From the NCBI RefSeq assembly GCF_040932435.1, contig NZ_JBFQGA010000015.1, forward strand, positions 13,298 to 77,297: 64,000 bases of DNA, read 5' to 3'. Below, piece by piece: positions 53,272-61,919 of the stretch. Below the pieces are notes generated by a model that worked only from the letters and a program-made list of their open reading frames with translations, had not been told where the DNA came from and made no database searches. Source of the DNA: Kluyvera sp040932435 (GTDB lineage Bacteria > Pseudomonadota > Gammaproteobacteria > Enterobacterales > Enterobacteriaceae). The first letter of the stretch is position 1. The number at the start of each line of letters is the position of its first letter. Both the position numbers and the translations under genes were made by a program.

Positions 53272-55143
53272 TTATCCCTGGGGTGGCAACTGCGGCTGGC
53301 TGTCCTCAGGAACAAAAAGGTGGTCGAGTATTTTGCGCATGACGGGTGCTGCGACCACCCCATCACTTCCCCCGTTTTCCAGTACCAATGCCACGGCAAC
53401 CTTTGGATTTTTATACGGTGCAAAAGCGGTATAAAAAATATGGTCGCGTAGACGCGTTGGGATCATTTTCGCATTGTAGGTCTGGTTTTCTTTGAGGCTA
53501 AATACCTGTGATGTCCCACTCTTGGCGGCAATCCCGTAGTCGGCAGTATGGAAGAATTTGTAGCCGGTGCCGTTTGAAGCGTTGGCCATCCCAAACATCG
53601 CCTGCCGTACCAGACTCCAGTACGGTGAGGCGGCATCGGCGATTTGTGTTTCGTGCGCAGGCTGGCGATACGGAATGACCGTTTTACCAGACTGTTCCTC
53701 TTTTAACAGGTGAGGGGGAATGACGCGGCCATTATTAAGCAGCGTCACCATCGCTTTGACCATCTGAATCGGTGTGGCAATCCAGTAGCCTTGGCCAATG
53801 CCCACGGAAATGGTATCGCCTTGGTACCAAGCTTTTTTATGCACCCGTTGCTTCCAGTCTCGGCTGGGCAGTAAGCCGTTGTACTCTTCGTCGAGGTCGA
53901 TCCCGCTGGGTTTACCGTAACCAAACTGACTCAGCATCGAGTGAATACGATCGATACCCATCATATATGCCACCTGATAGAAGAAGGTATCGGCTGATTC
54001 TTCAATCGCCTTGGTGACGTTAAGCATCCCGTGACCGCTCTTTTTCCAGTCGCGATAGTGGCGCTGAGTGCCGGGCAGCGTCCAGGTCGGTGCGCCAAAG
54101 AAGCTGGTTTGCGGCGTGATAATGCCATCCAACAGCGCCGACATGGCCATATACGGTTTTACCGTCGACGCCGGTGGGTAGAGACCTTGAGTGACTCGGT
54201 TAATCAGCGGCAGGTTTTTATCCTGTAATAGCGATTTATAGTCCTGATAGCTGATGCCTTTCACAAACGGATTGGGATCGTAGCTTGGGTTTGACACCAT
54301 CGCTAACACCGAACCATCATGCGGATCTTCAACCAGCACCGCCGCGCGCTGTCCAACCAGCAGACTCTCAATGTATTCCTGAAGATGCAGATCCAGCGTC
54401 AGGTGGATGTCTTTGCCAGCGACCGGCGGGACATCTTTCAACAGGCGCACGATGCGCCCGTGGTTATCCACTTCAACTTCCTGATAGCCCGTTTTACCGT
54501 GCAGATCGTTTTCGTAGTAGCGCTCGATTCCCTGCTTGCCGATGTTATGGTCAGCGGCATAGTTTTCCGATAACCCGTTTTTATCTAGCGCCTTCAGATC
54601 GCTATCGTTAATTTTTGAAACATAGCCGAGTACGTGAGCCAGCTCCGCGCCGTACGGGTACTGGCGATCTTCATAGCTGTCCACGGTGACGCCCTCAAAG
54701 CGGAACTGATTCACCGAAAAGCGCGCAATTTCAACATCGGTGAGGGCGTTTTTTAGCAAAACGGGTCGATAGCGGCTGGCGGATTTGAGCGCTTTATGGA
54801 ACTCTTCGATATCGTCGGGCGTCAGATCAACGAGCGGGGTAAGCTGACGCAAGAGTGCGTCCATATCGTTGATTTTATAGGGCGTGACGGTGATGTCGTA
54901 CCAGGTGACATTCTTAACCAGGGGAATACCATTACGGTCGTAAATGATGCCGCGCGTCGGCGCAATTGGCAGCATTTTAATATCGTTGGCATCTGAGCGA
55001 GTGGTGTAATAGCCATGCTCATCTACCTGTAAATGGTAGAGATTTAGGATCAGTATGCTAAAGCAGACGACAACCAACCCGAAGGCCGCTAACACTCGAC
55101 GGACGAAGAGCTTTCTCTCCGCTTCATAATCTCTAAAAGTCAT
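53272..55143 (-). CDS. PBP2 paralogue (Salmonella PBP2-SAL type)
   Basis: 623-residue class B penicillin-binding protein, homologous over its full length to PBP2 (MrdA, 633 residues in E. coli) but clearly divergent. Short cytoplasmic tail, one membrane helix (about 17-36), dimerisation domain (GIIYDRNGIPL), transpeptidase domain with SxxK Ser326-Thr-Val-Lys329 in PPASTVKP (PGSTVKP in E. coli PBP2), SxD-type SAD at 383-385, and KSGT at 541-544. All catalytic motifs are intact. Salmonella has an extra PBP2 at this same flhE-argS position, reported to work at acidic pH; orthology is inferred from position and sequence. The main mrdA should be elsewhere. Confidence 0.9.
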   Translation of the reverse strand: MTFRDYEAERKLFVRRVLAAFGLVVVCFSILILNLYHLQVDEHGYYTTRSDANDIKMLPIAPTRGIIYDRNGIPLVKNVTWYDITVTPYKINDMDALLRQLTPLVDLTPDDIEEFHKALKSASRYRPVLLKNALTDVEIARFSVNQFRFEGVTVDSYEDRQYPYGAELAHVLGYVSKINDSDLKALDKNGLSENYAADHNIGKQGIERYYENDLHGKTGYQEVEVDNHGRIVRLLKDVPPVAGKDIHLTLDLHLQEYIESLLVGQRAAVLVEDPHDGSVLAMVSNPSYDPNPFVKGISYQDYKSLLQDKNLPLINRVTQGLYPPASTVKPYMAMSALLDGIITPQTSFFGAPTWTLPGTQRHYRDWKKSGHGMLNVTKAIEESADTFFYQVAYMMGIDRIHSMLSQFGYGKPSGIDLDEEYNGLLPSRDWKQRVHKKAWYQGDTISVGIGQGYWIATPIQMVKAMVTLLNNGRVIPPHLLKEEQSGKTVIPYRQPAHETQIADAASPYWSLVRQAMFGMANASNGTGYKFFHTADYGIAAKSGTSQVFSLKENQTYNAKMIPTRLRDHIFYTAFAPYKNPKVAVALVLENGGSDGVVAAPVMRKILDHLFVPEDSQPQLPPQG

Positions 55144-55267
55144 TAAGGCACCCAGTCTATAAGCCGCCTAATAATACGGAGCGCTCATGGGCATGACAGA
55201 CAAAAAATGTACCATCCTTCTAGTGAAATGTGTCATTTCTTGATTTTTGTAACATTTACCAGACGAC

Positions 55268-55343
55268 CGCCTGATGGCGTCGCACTTATCCGGCCTACGC
55301 ACGGCACCCCGTAGGCCGGATAAGGCAACGCCGCTATCCGGCA
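55268..55343. repeat. BIME between argS and PBP2 paralogue
   Basis: GCCTGATGGCGTCGCACTTATCCGGCCTAC-type unit followed by GTAGGCCGGATAAGGC...GCTATCCGGCA. Two inverted REP units. Confidence 0.92.
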
Positions 55344-55356
55344 ATAACGGGTAGCC

Positions 55357-55389
55357 AAAAAAAAAGCCCGCGACAGTGCGCGGGCTTTT
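55357..55389 (-). terminator. Intrinsic terminator of argS
   Basis: On the leftward strand: AAAAGCCCGCG / CGCGGGCTTTTTTTTT with a CACTGT loop, 15 bases after the argS stop. Confidence 0.93.
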
Positions 55390-55403
55390 CGTGCAGAACG
55401 AAA

Positions 55404-57137
55404 TTACATCCGTTCTACGGTTTCGATACCCAGCGTATCCAGACCCATCTTCAGGGTTTTCGCCGTCAGCAGCGCCAGCTTCAGGCGGCTGTTGCGAATA
55501 GCTTCGCTGTCGGCGGACAGGATAGGGCAGTGCTCGTAGAAACCAGAGAACAGGCCCGCCAGATCGTACAGATAAGAACACATCACGTGCGGTGTACCGT
55601 CACGGGCCACCACGTTCAGGGTCTCTTCAAACTGCAGCAGACGTGCCGCCAACTGAGCTTCACGATCTTCGGTGATGGTGACCGTTGCGTTAACGATAGC
55701 GCTTTCTGCAAGCGATGCTTTACGGAACACGGACAACACGCGGGTATAGGCATACTGCATATACGGTGCGGTGTTGCCTTCGAAGGCCAGCATGTTATCC
55801 CAGTCGAATACGTAGTCGGTGGTACGGTTTTTGGACAGGTCGGCATATTTGACCGCGCCGATACCGACAACGTTCGCCAGTTTTTCCAGCTCATCAGCCG
55901 GCATATCTGGGTTTTTCTCTGCAACCAGACGACGAGCACGTTCCAGCGCTTCATCCAGCAGATCGGCCAGCTTCACGGTGCCGCCAGCACGGGTTTTGAA
56001 CGGCTTACCGTCTTTACCCAGCATCATGCCGAACATGTGGTGTTCCAGCGGTACGGAATCTGGCACGTAGCCTGCTTTACGCACGATGGTCCACGCCTGC
56101 ATCAGGTGCTGGTGCTGGCGGGAGTCAATGTAATACAGCACACGGTCAGCGTGCAGCGTTTCGTAACGATATTTCGCACAGGCGATATCGGTGGTGGTGT
56201 ACAGGTAGCCGCCATCCTTTTTCTGGATGATGACGCCCATAGGCTCACCTTCTTTATTTTTGTATTCGTCGAGGAATACCACGGTGGCGCCTTCGCTCTC
56301 CACCGCCAGACCTTTGGCTTTAAGGTCAGCAACGATGCCCGGCAGCATCGGGTTGTACAGGCTTTCACCCATCACGTCATCACGAGTTAGAGTGACGTTC
56401 AGGCGGTCGTAGGTCAGTTGGTTTTGCGACATGGTGATATCGACCAGCTGGCGCCACATTTTACGGAAGTATTCGTCACCGCCCTGCAGTTTTACGACAT
56501 AGCTACGCGCGCGCTCAGCGAAGATTTCATCTTCGTCGTAGTGTTTTTTCGCGTCGCGGTAAAAACCTTCAAGATCGGCCAGCGCCATTTCACCGGCGTT
56601 GTCCTGCTGCTGTTTTTCCAGCCAAGCAATCAGCATACCGAACTGAGTGCCCCAGTCGCCCACGTGGTTAGCACGGATAACTTTATGGCCCATCAGCTCC
56701 AGCGTACGTACCGCGGCGTCACCAATGATGGTGGAACGCAGGTGACCCACGTGCATTTCTTTCGCCACGTTTGGCGCGGAGTAATCGACAACGACGGTTT
56801 GCGGCTGCGGCTTAGCAATACCCAGACGGTCGCTTGAAAGCGCCTGAGAGATATGCTCGGCCAGGAATGCTGGGTCGAGGAAGATATTGATAAAGCCGGG
56901 TCCGGCGATCTCGACTTTATTTGCAATACCGCTTAAATCGAGATGAGACAGTACCTGCTCTGCCAGTTGTCGTGGCGCCATGCCCAGTTTTTTGGCAACA
57001 GCCATCATGCCATTGGCCTGATAGTCGCCGAACTGGACTTTTGCTGACTGACGAACCTGCGGTTCGCAATCGGCAGGCGCGCCTGCCGCAATCATGGCCT
57101 GACTGACTTTTTCTGAGAGAAGAGCCTGAATATTCAC
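55404..57137 (-). CDS. argS: Arginyl-tRNA synthetase
   Basis: 577-residue class I aminoacyl-tRNA synthetase that charges tRNA-Arg; the length equals E. coli ArgS. The HIGH-type motif is MHVGHLRS (about 129-136), after SAPNVAKE; the protein ends with the typical anticodon-binding domain (LLTAKTLKMGLDTLGIETVERM-type end). The start codon is GTG at 57137 as in E. coli. Essential backbone gene. Confidence 0.98.
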   Translation of the reverse strand: MNIQALLSEKVSQAMIAAGAPADCEPQVRQSAKVQFGDYQANGMMAVAKKLGMAPRQLAEQVLSHLDLSGIANKVEIAGPGFINIFLDPAFLAEHISQALSSDRLGIAKPQPQTVVVDYSAPNVAKEMHVGHLRSTIIGDAAVRTLELMGHKVIRANHVGDWGTQFGMLIAWLEKQQQDNAGEMALADLEGFYRDAKKHYDEDEIFAERARSYVVKLQGGDEYFRKMWRQLVDITMSQNQLTYDRLNVTLTRDDVMGESLYNPMLPGIVADLKAKGLAVESEGATVVFLDEYKNKEGEPMGVIIQKKDGGYLYTTTDIACAKYRYETLHADRVLYYIDSRQHQHLMQAWTIVRKAGYVPDSVPLEHHMFGMMLGKDGKPFKTRAGGTVKLADLLDEALERARRLVAEKNPDMPADELEKLANVVGIGAVKYADLSKNRTTDYVFDWDNMLAFEGNTAPYMQYAYTRVLSVFRKASLAESAIVNATVTITEDREAQLAARLLQFEETLNVVARDGTPHVMCSYLYDLAGLFSGFYEHCPILSADSEAIRNSRLKLALLTAKTLKMGLDTLGIETVERM

Positions 57138-57367
57138 CGGAATACCTTACGTTTTAGACGCCGTTACCTGTATGGTTTCGCGCCGGGTGTGGATAAATTA
57201 AGGCGGGAGTATACTGCATTTGCCTGATGCCGTCAGCATCAGCCCCGCCTCAAGCCCCGTGAAAAAGGCTGCCTGCGCAGGGATTAATCGCTCGGCAACC
57301 GCTAAGGTTGGTTCACGACGAACAACAGGGTAGATTAGCCTTTTCATCTGATAAGAGTAGGGCTTAA

Positions 57368-57934
57368 ATGGCAAACTGGCAGACAATTGACGAACTGCAG
57401 GATATTTCTGCGGATCTCCCGCGCTTTACCGACGCGCTCGCGGCGTTATCCCAGACTCTCGGGCTGGATATCACACCGCTGCATGCCGACCATATCTCCC
57501 TGCGCTGCCATCAGAACACCACCGCCGAGCGCTGGCGCCGAGGCTTTGAGCAGTGTGGAACGTTGCTGTCAGAAAATATCATCAACGGTCGTCCCATCTG
57601 CCTGTTCAAACTCGAAGAACCGGTCTGCGTTGCGCACTGGCGCTTTACGGTGATTGAGCTGCCGTGGCCGGGTGAAAAACGCTACCCGCATGAAGGTTGG
57701 GAACATATCGAAATCGTGTTGCCGGGCGAGCCGGAAACGCTGAATGCGCGCGCGCTGGCGCTGCTGTCCGACGAGGGGCTGTGCCTGCCGGGGATTTCGG
57801 TCAAAACCAGTTCGCCAAAAGGTGAACGTGAGCGCCTGCCGAATCCGACGATGGCGGTGACCGACGGTAAGGTAACGGTGAAATTTCATCCATGGACGAT
57901 AGAAGAAATTGTTGCCAGCGAACAGGCAGTGTAA
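57368..57934 (+). CDS. yecM: YecM, VOC-superfamily protein
   Basis: 188-residue YecM homologue, a metal-binding protein of the glyoxalase/VOC structural superfamily with unknown substrate. Recognised by HADHISLRCHQN and YPHEGWEHIEIVLPGEPETL, which carry the candidate metal ligands. Same length and position (divergent from argS) as E. coli. Confidence 0.93.
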   Translation: MANWQTIDELQDISADLPRFTDALAALSQTLGLDITPLHADHISLRCHQNTTAERWRRGFEQCGTLLSENIINGRPICLFKLEEPVCVAHWRFTVIELPWPGEKRYPHEGWEHIEIVLPGEPETLNARALALLSDEGLCLPGISVKTSSPKGERERLPNPTMAVTDGKVTVKFHPWTIEEIVASEQAV

Positions 57935-58008
57935 CAATGTGAAGTCACGCTGAGTCTACGCACGGGAACGGTGGCATGATTCGTCGCTGGATTAAAATGG
58001 AGAGAAAA

Positions 58009-58749
58009 ATGGCATTGCTTGAGATCTGCTGTTACAGCACGGAGTGCGCGGTTATCGCGCAGCAGAACGGGGCCGACCGCATTGAACTGTGCGCCGCGCC
58101 GCTGGAAGGGGGGCTGACGCCATCATATGGCGTGCTCAAAGCAACGCGTCAGCGGGTATCCATTCCCGTTCATCCAATTATCCGTCCGCGTGGCGGTGAC
58201 TTTTGTTATACCGACGGCGAATTTGCCGCCATGCTGGAAGATGTTCGCCAGGTTCGCTCGCTTGGTTATCCCGGCCTTGTGATTGGCGTTCTGGATCCCG
58301 ACGGCCAGGTTGATATGGCACGGATGCGGCAAATTATGGTGGCGGCGGGGCCGCTGGCGGTCACTTTTCACCGTGCTTTTGATATGTGCGCGGACCCGCA
58401 GCAAGCCTTTGAACAGCTTGCTGAATTAGGCGTCGCGAGGGTGCTGACCTCCGGCCAGCAGCCGTCGGCTGAGAAAGGAATTTTATTAATTCGGGAACTT
58501 ATTGCCCGAGGCAATACTCCAACAATCATGGCGGGTGCAGGGGTCAGAGCGAGCAATCTTTCTCTCTTCCTCGATGCTGGCGTCAAAGAAGTGCACAGTT
58601 CAGCTGGGCAATGGTTGCCTTCCGAAATGCGTTATCGCAATCCCGGATTATCAATGTCAACGGATCCTGAAGCTGATGAGTATTCGCGTTATGCCGTCGA
58701 TGGTGAGGCGGTTGGCGCAATGAAAGAAATCATTGAGCGTCAAGTGTAG
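58009..58749 (+). CDS. cutC: CutC family protein
   Basis: 246-residue TIM-barrel protein of the CutC family, historically named for copper homeostasis; that role is disputed in E. coli. Conserved ADRIELCAAPLEGGLTPS, HPIIRPRGGDF and TFHRAFDMC are present. ATG 58009 follows GGAGAGA and gives the E. coli-like start MALLEICCYS; the frame is open 11 codons further upstream. Ends with an intrinsic terminator. Confidence 0.95.
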   Translation: MALLEICCYSTECAVIAQQNGADRIELCAAPLEGGLTPSYGVLKATRQRVSIPVHPIIRPRGGDFCYTDGEFAAMLEDVRQVRSLGYPGLVIGVLDPDGQVDMARMRQIMVAAGPLAVTFHRAFDMCADPQQAFEQLAELGVARVLTSGQQPSAEKGILLIRELIARGNTPTIMAGAGVRASNLSLFLDAGVKEVHSSAGQWLPSEMRYRNPGLSMSTDPEADEYSRYAVDGEAVGAMKEIIERQV

Positions 58750-58802
58750 CTAAAAGTTTTTACCGCGTGTCATATTCGCCCAATATGATGCTTGCTTGTA
58801 CC

Positions 58803-58835
58803 AGGCCCCTGCCCATTAAACAGGGGCCTTTTTTT
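58803..58835 (+). terminator. Intrinsic terminator of cutC
   Basis: AGGCCCCTG / CAGGGGCCT stem with a CCCATTAAA loop and seven Ts. Confidence 0.93.
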
Positions 58836-58842
58836 CTCCGTC

Positions 58843-58950
58843 ATATTTCAACCTGCCACTGCGTTGGCTTTCCTCGCTCGCCCCAGTCACGTACTGATGT
58901 ACGCCCCCGGGGACTCGCTGCGTCGCCGCCTTGTTGCAGGCTGAAATATT
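58843..58950. repeat. ERIC (IRU) element
   Basis: About 108 bases between cutC and cmoB. The centre reads CGCTCGCCCCAGTCACGTAC and then GTACGCCCCCGGGGACTCGC, a diverged match to the ERIC core; terminal arms ATATTTCAACCTGC / GCAGGCTGAAATAT form an inverted repeat, so the whole can fold into one long stem. Slightly shorter than the usual 127 bases. Confidence 0.82.
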
Positions 58951-58972
58951 TAGGAGAAACGAGTACCGGACG

Positions 58973-59941
58973 TTACGGTTTACGGGCAATCAGCACCGCG
59001 CGCAGCGGGGCCGGATAGCCTTCAATCGTTTTGCTCGGATCATTCGGGTCGAGGAAGTCAGCCAGCGATTCCGTCACCATCCATTCGGTACGGCGCTGTT
59101 CTTCAGTGGAGGTGACGTTCATATCGACGATACGTACATCCACAAAACCGCATTTTTCCAGCCAGTTTTTTAACGCCGGTGCCGACGGAATAAAGTAGAC
59201 GTTACGCATTTGCGCATAGCGGTCGCCCGGCACCAGAACTGTGTTTTCATCGCCTTCAACCACTAATGTTTCCAGCACCAGCTCGCCATCGTTTACCAAC
59301 TGATCTTTGAGCTGCCACAGATGTTCCAGCGGAGAACGGCGGTGATAAAGAACGCCCATCGAGAACACGGTATCAAACGCTTTCAACGCCGGAAGCTGCT
59401 CAATGCCGAGCGGCAGCAGGTGAGCGCGCTGATCGTTGCCCAGCAGTTTACGCACCGCTTCAAACTGGCAAAGGAACAACTGGGTTGGGTCGATACCGAC
59501 CGCCATATGTGCGCCCGCGCCAATCATGCGCCACATGTGATAGCCGCTACCGCAGCCAACATCAAGAATGGTGCGGCCACTGAGGTCGGACAGATGCGGC
59601 AGCACGCGATCCCATTTCCAGTCCGAACGCCATTCGGTATCGATATTCACGCCGTACAGCGAGAATGGCCCTTTGCGCCAAGGCATCAGGTTACGCATTA
59701 GGGTATCAATACGTTTCACCTGGCCTTCGCTCAGCGGTGTTTCACTTTCAGCAGTGACGCTGTGCAGCAAATCTAATTTCCACGGCTGAATTTCCGGCAG
59801 AAATTCGACGGCGTTTGACCATTGCTTAAACAAACCGTGCTGATCGCGTTGCCAAGTGGCGATTTGCGCTGGCAACGTTTCAAGCCAGTGGGAAAGGGGG
59901 CTTCTGGCGATTTGCTGATAAAAATTACCGAACTCAATCAT
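58973..59941 (-). CDS. cmoB: tRNA U34 carboxymethyltransferase CmoB
   Basis: 322-residue SAM-superfamily enzyme that uses carboxy-SAM to convert 5-hydroxyuridine at tRNA position 34 to cmo5U. The cofactor motif is ILDVGCGSGYHMWRM (about 124-138); GVNIDTEWRSDWKWDR is conserved. E. coli CmoB has 323 residues. The start overlaps the cmoA stop by 4 bases. Confidence 0.97.
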   Translation of the reverse strand: MIEFGNFYQQIARSPLSHWLETLPAQIATWQRDQHGLFKQWSNAVEFLPEIQPWKLDLLHSVTAESETPLSEGQVKRIDTLMRNLMPWRKGPFSLYGVNIDTEWRSDWKWDRVLPHLSDLSGRTILDVGCGSGYHMWRMIGAGAHMAVGIDPTQLFLCQFEAVRKLLGNDQRAHLLPLGIEQLPALKAFDTVFSMGVLYHRRSPLEHLWQLKDQLVNDGELVLETLVVEGDENTVLVPGDRYAQMRNVYFIPSAPALKNWLEKCGFVDVRIVDMNVTSTEEQRRTEWMVTESLADFLDPNDPSKTIEGYPAPLRAVLIARKP

Positions 59942-60681
59942 GCCGGAGTTCCTTCCTTGAGCGCCACTAGGGAGCCAAAGTTAAAGCACTGGAACCACAG
60001 TTCGCTGTGCTCGAAACCGGCTTCGTGCAGACGGGCCTTATGAACTTCCACCGAATCAGTCAGCATCACGTTTTCCAGCATGCTGCGCTTCTGGCTGATT
60101 TCCAGCTCGCTGTAGCCATTAGCACGCTTGAAGTCGTGGTGCATGTTAAACAGCAATTCACCCACGGTGGCATCTTCAAAGCTAAATTTTTCTGACAGCA
60201 CCAGCGCGCCGCCCGGATTTAATCCTTTGTAGATTTTGTTCAGCAATGCCTGACGTTCTGCGGGCTCTAGGAACTGTACCGTAAAGTTCAGTACCACCAT
60301 TGAGGCGTTTTCAATTTCGATATCGCGAATATCACCTTCAATAACATCAACCGGCGTCGGCGCTTTGTAAGCGTCGAGGTGTCGGCGGCAGCGTTCAATC
60401 ATGGCGGGGGAGTTATCCACGGCGATAATGCGGCAATCATTGTGGGCAATATTGCGGCGAATTGAGAGCGTGGCAGCACCCAGCGAACAGCCGAGGTCAT
60501 AAACCTGCGTACCCGGCTTGACAAAACGTTCGGCCAGCATGCCAATCATGGAGATAATATTCGAGTAGCCAGGCACGGAGCGCTGGATCATATCCGGGAA
60601 AACTTCAGCTACCCGTTCGTCGAAAGTCCAGTCGCCAAGGCGGGCGATAGGGGCAGAAAAAAGCGTGTCGCGGTCAGACAT
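59938..60681 (-). CDS. cmoA: Carboxy-SAM synthase CmoA
   Basis: 247-residue enzyme that makes carboxy-S-adenosylmethionine from SAM and prephenate for CmoB. Conserved GDWTFDERVAEVFPDMIQRSVPGY at the N-terminus and YDLGCSLGAATLSIRRNI as cofactor motif. Same length as E. coli CmoA and translationally coupled to cmoB. Confidence 0.97.
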   Translation of the reverse strand: MSDRDTLFSAPIARLGDWTFDERVAEVFPDMIQRSVPGYSNIISMIGMLAERFVKPGTQVYDLGCSLGAATLSIRRNIAHNDCRIIAVDNSPAMIERCRRHLDAYKAPTPVDVIEGDIRDIEIENASMVVLNFTVQFLEPAERQALLNKIYKGLNPGGALVLSEKFSFEDATVGELLFNMHHDFKRANGYSELEISQKRSMLENVMLTDSVEVHKARLHEAGFEHSELWFQCFNFGSLVALKEGTPA

Positions 60682-60720
60682 AAGGTGAAATCCGGAAAAA
60701 TAAAAACGGCGTATTGTGCG

Positions 60721-61116
60721 CTAACGCAGCGAGAAAACCAACTCCCACGGCATATACCACAAATTCGCAAGTACCATGAGCAACAGTGAAATGTAGGTGG
60801 CGATCATGCCGGAACGCCGCCAGCGGAACAAACGATGGTGAAAACCGTAGTAGTGCATGATGCGCCCGGCGAGCAGCAGCAGGCCACAAAAATGGACCAT
60901 CCAAGTTTCTGAGCCGTTCATTTCCATAAACAGCAGCAGTACCACGCCAATCGGGATGTATTCAACCGCATTGCCATGAATGCGGATGGCGCTTTGCAGT
61001 TCGCTGAATCCCCCGTCGCCATAGGCAACGCGGTAAAGCAGACGCAGACGGACGACGTCGAAGGAAAACTTTATCAGCAACAATGCCGCCAGTACGGCAT
61101 ACAGCGCGCTAACCAT
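60721..61116 (-). CDS. yecN: YecN, MAPEG-family membrane protein
   Basis: 131-residue, four-helix membrane protein of the MAPEG family (the glutathione S-transferase-like membrane family); function unknown. Conserved LQSAIRIHGNAVEYIPI and GRIMHYYGFHHRLFRWRRSG. The frame runs upstream to 61146, but ATG 61116 has AAGGGAG before it and gives the E. coli start and length. Confidence 0.93.
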   Translation of the reverse strand: MVSALYAVLAALLLIKFSFDVVRLRLLYRVAYGDGGFSELQSAIRIHGNAVEYIPIGVVLLLFMEMNGSETWMVHFCGLLLLAGRIMHYYGFHHRLFRWRRSGMIATYISLLLMVLANLWYMPWELVFSLR

Positions 61117-61167
61117 ACAAACTCCCTTTATGTTGGCAGATGGCACTCATTATCATAGGTATGAAAA

Positions 61168-61914
61168 TCAGAAAAGAGAAGATTGTTGTGGAATAGAAGG
61201 GGCTGCCCCCAACTCTGGAAGCGCCGTTTGCAGCGCTTGCCACAAAGAATGCACCAGTTCAGGCGCCTGAGCGATATCTGGCGTATGCAAAAATAGGTAG
61301 GGGGTGGTGGTTTGCTGCCATTTTTGCAGTTTTTCAAGCCAAGGCGCGAACATCGCCTGATTTTGCGCCATATCATCGCTACCGATAAATCGCACCATGG
61401 GTTGCTCTGCGGTAACGACCGCATGAACCGGGACTTTGGGCTTCTTGCGCTGTGCGTCAATGACTGCTTCGCTGTGCGGACGGGCGGCATGAACCGGGCG
61501 GCTGTCGAGGATCACGCGGTTTACCCTGCGCTGATGAAGACCGCGATTGAGCTGTAATTCTTCGGCGCCTTTATTAAAAAATAGCGGATGGCGGACTTCA
61601 ACACCGTAGCGAAACTCCTGCGGTAAACCGTCGAGAAACGCCCACAATGCGGGCAAATCTTGGGGGCCAAACGTCGCCGGAAGCTGAAGCCAGTATTGAC
61701 CTATCCGTGAAGCAAGCGGCGACATGCGCTGGAAAAACTCCAGCGTCAGCGCATCGCACTGGCGAAGAGATGCCTGATGTGAAATGGTTGCCGGAAACTT
61801 AAAGCAAAAGCGAAAGTTATCGTCGGTTTGCGCCAGCCAGCGGGTGACAATTTCCGCCTTGGGCAGCGCGTACAGCGTGGTGTTGCCCTCCACGCAGTTG
61901 AAGTGGCGGGCATC
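61168..61914 (-). pseudogene. yecE: yecE, 5'-truncated by prophage integration
   Basis: The frame encodes the YecE (DUF72) protein from about residue 26 of the E. coli protein (ARHFNCVEGNTTLYALPKAE...) to its normal end (IPQQSSLF), 241 residues after the first possible GTG at 61893. The roughly 25-30 N-terminal residues (in E. coli starting MIYIGLPQWSHPKW) are missing: upstream of ARHFN the frame runs into the end of a phage integrase gene and reaches a stop at 61945-61947, with no ATG, GTG or TTG between. The missing 5' part should lie at the far end of the prophage. Probably non-functional unless started at GTG 61893. Confidence 0.88.
61892..61914. mobile_element. Prophage attachment junction in yecE (approximate)
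   Basis: On the leftward strand yecE-homologous sequence begins at about GCCCGCCACTTCAACTGCGT; sequence just before it (AGTTAAGTGATGAT) belongs to the integrase end. The integration core is therefore within or at the edge of these about 20 bases. The partner att site is outside the window, so the exact core cannot be defined. Confidence 0.6.
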
Positions 61915-61919
61915 ATCAC

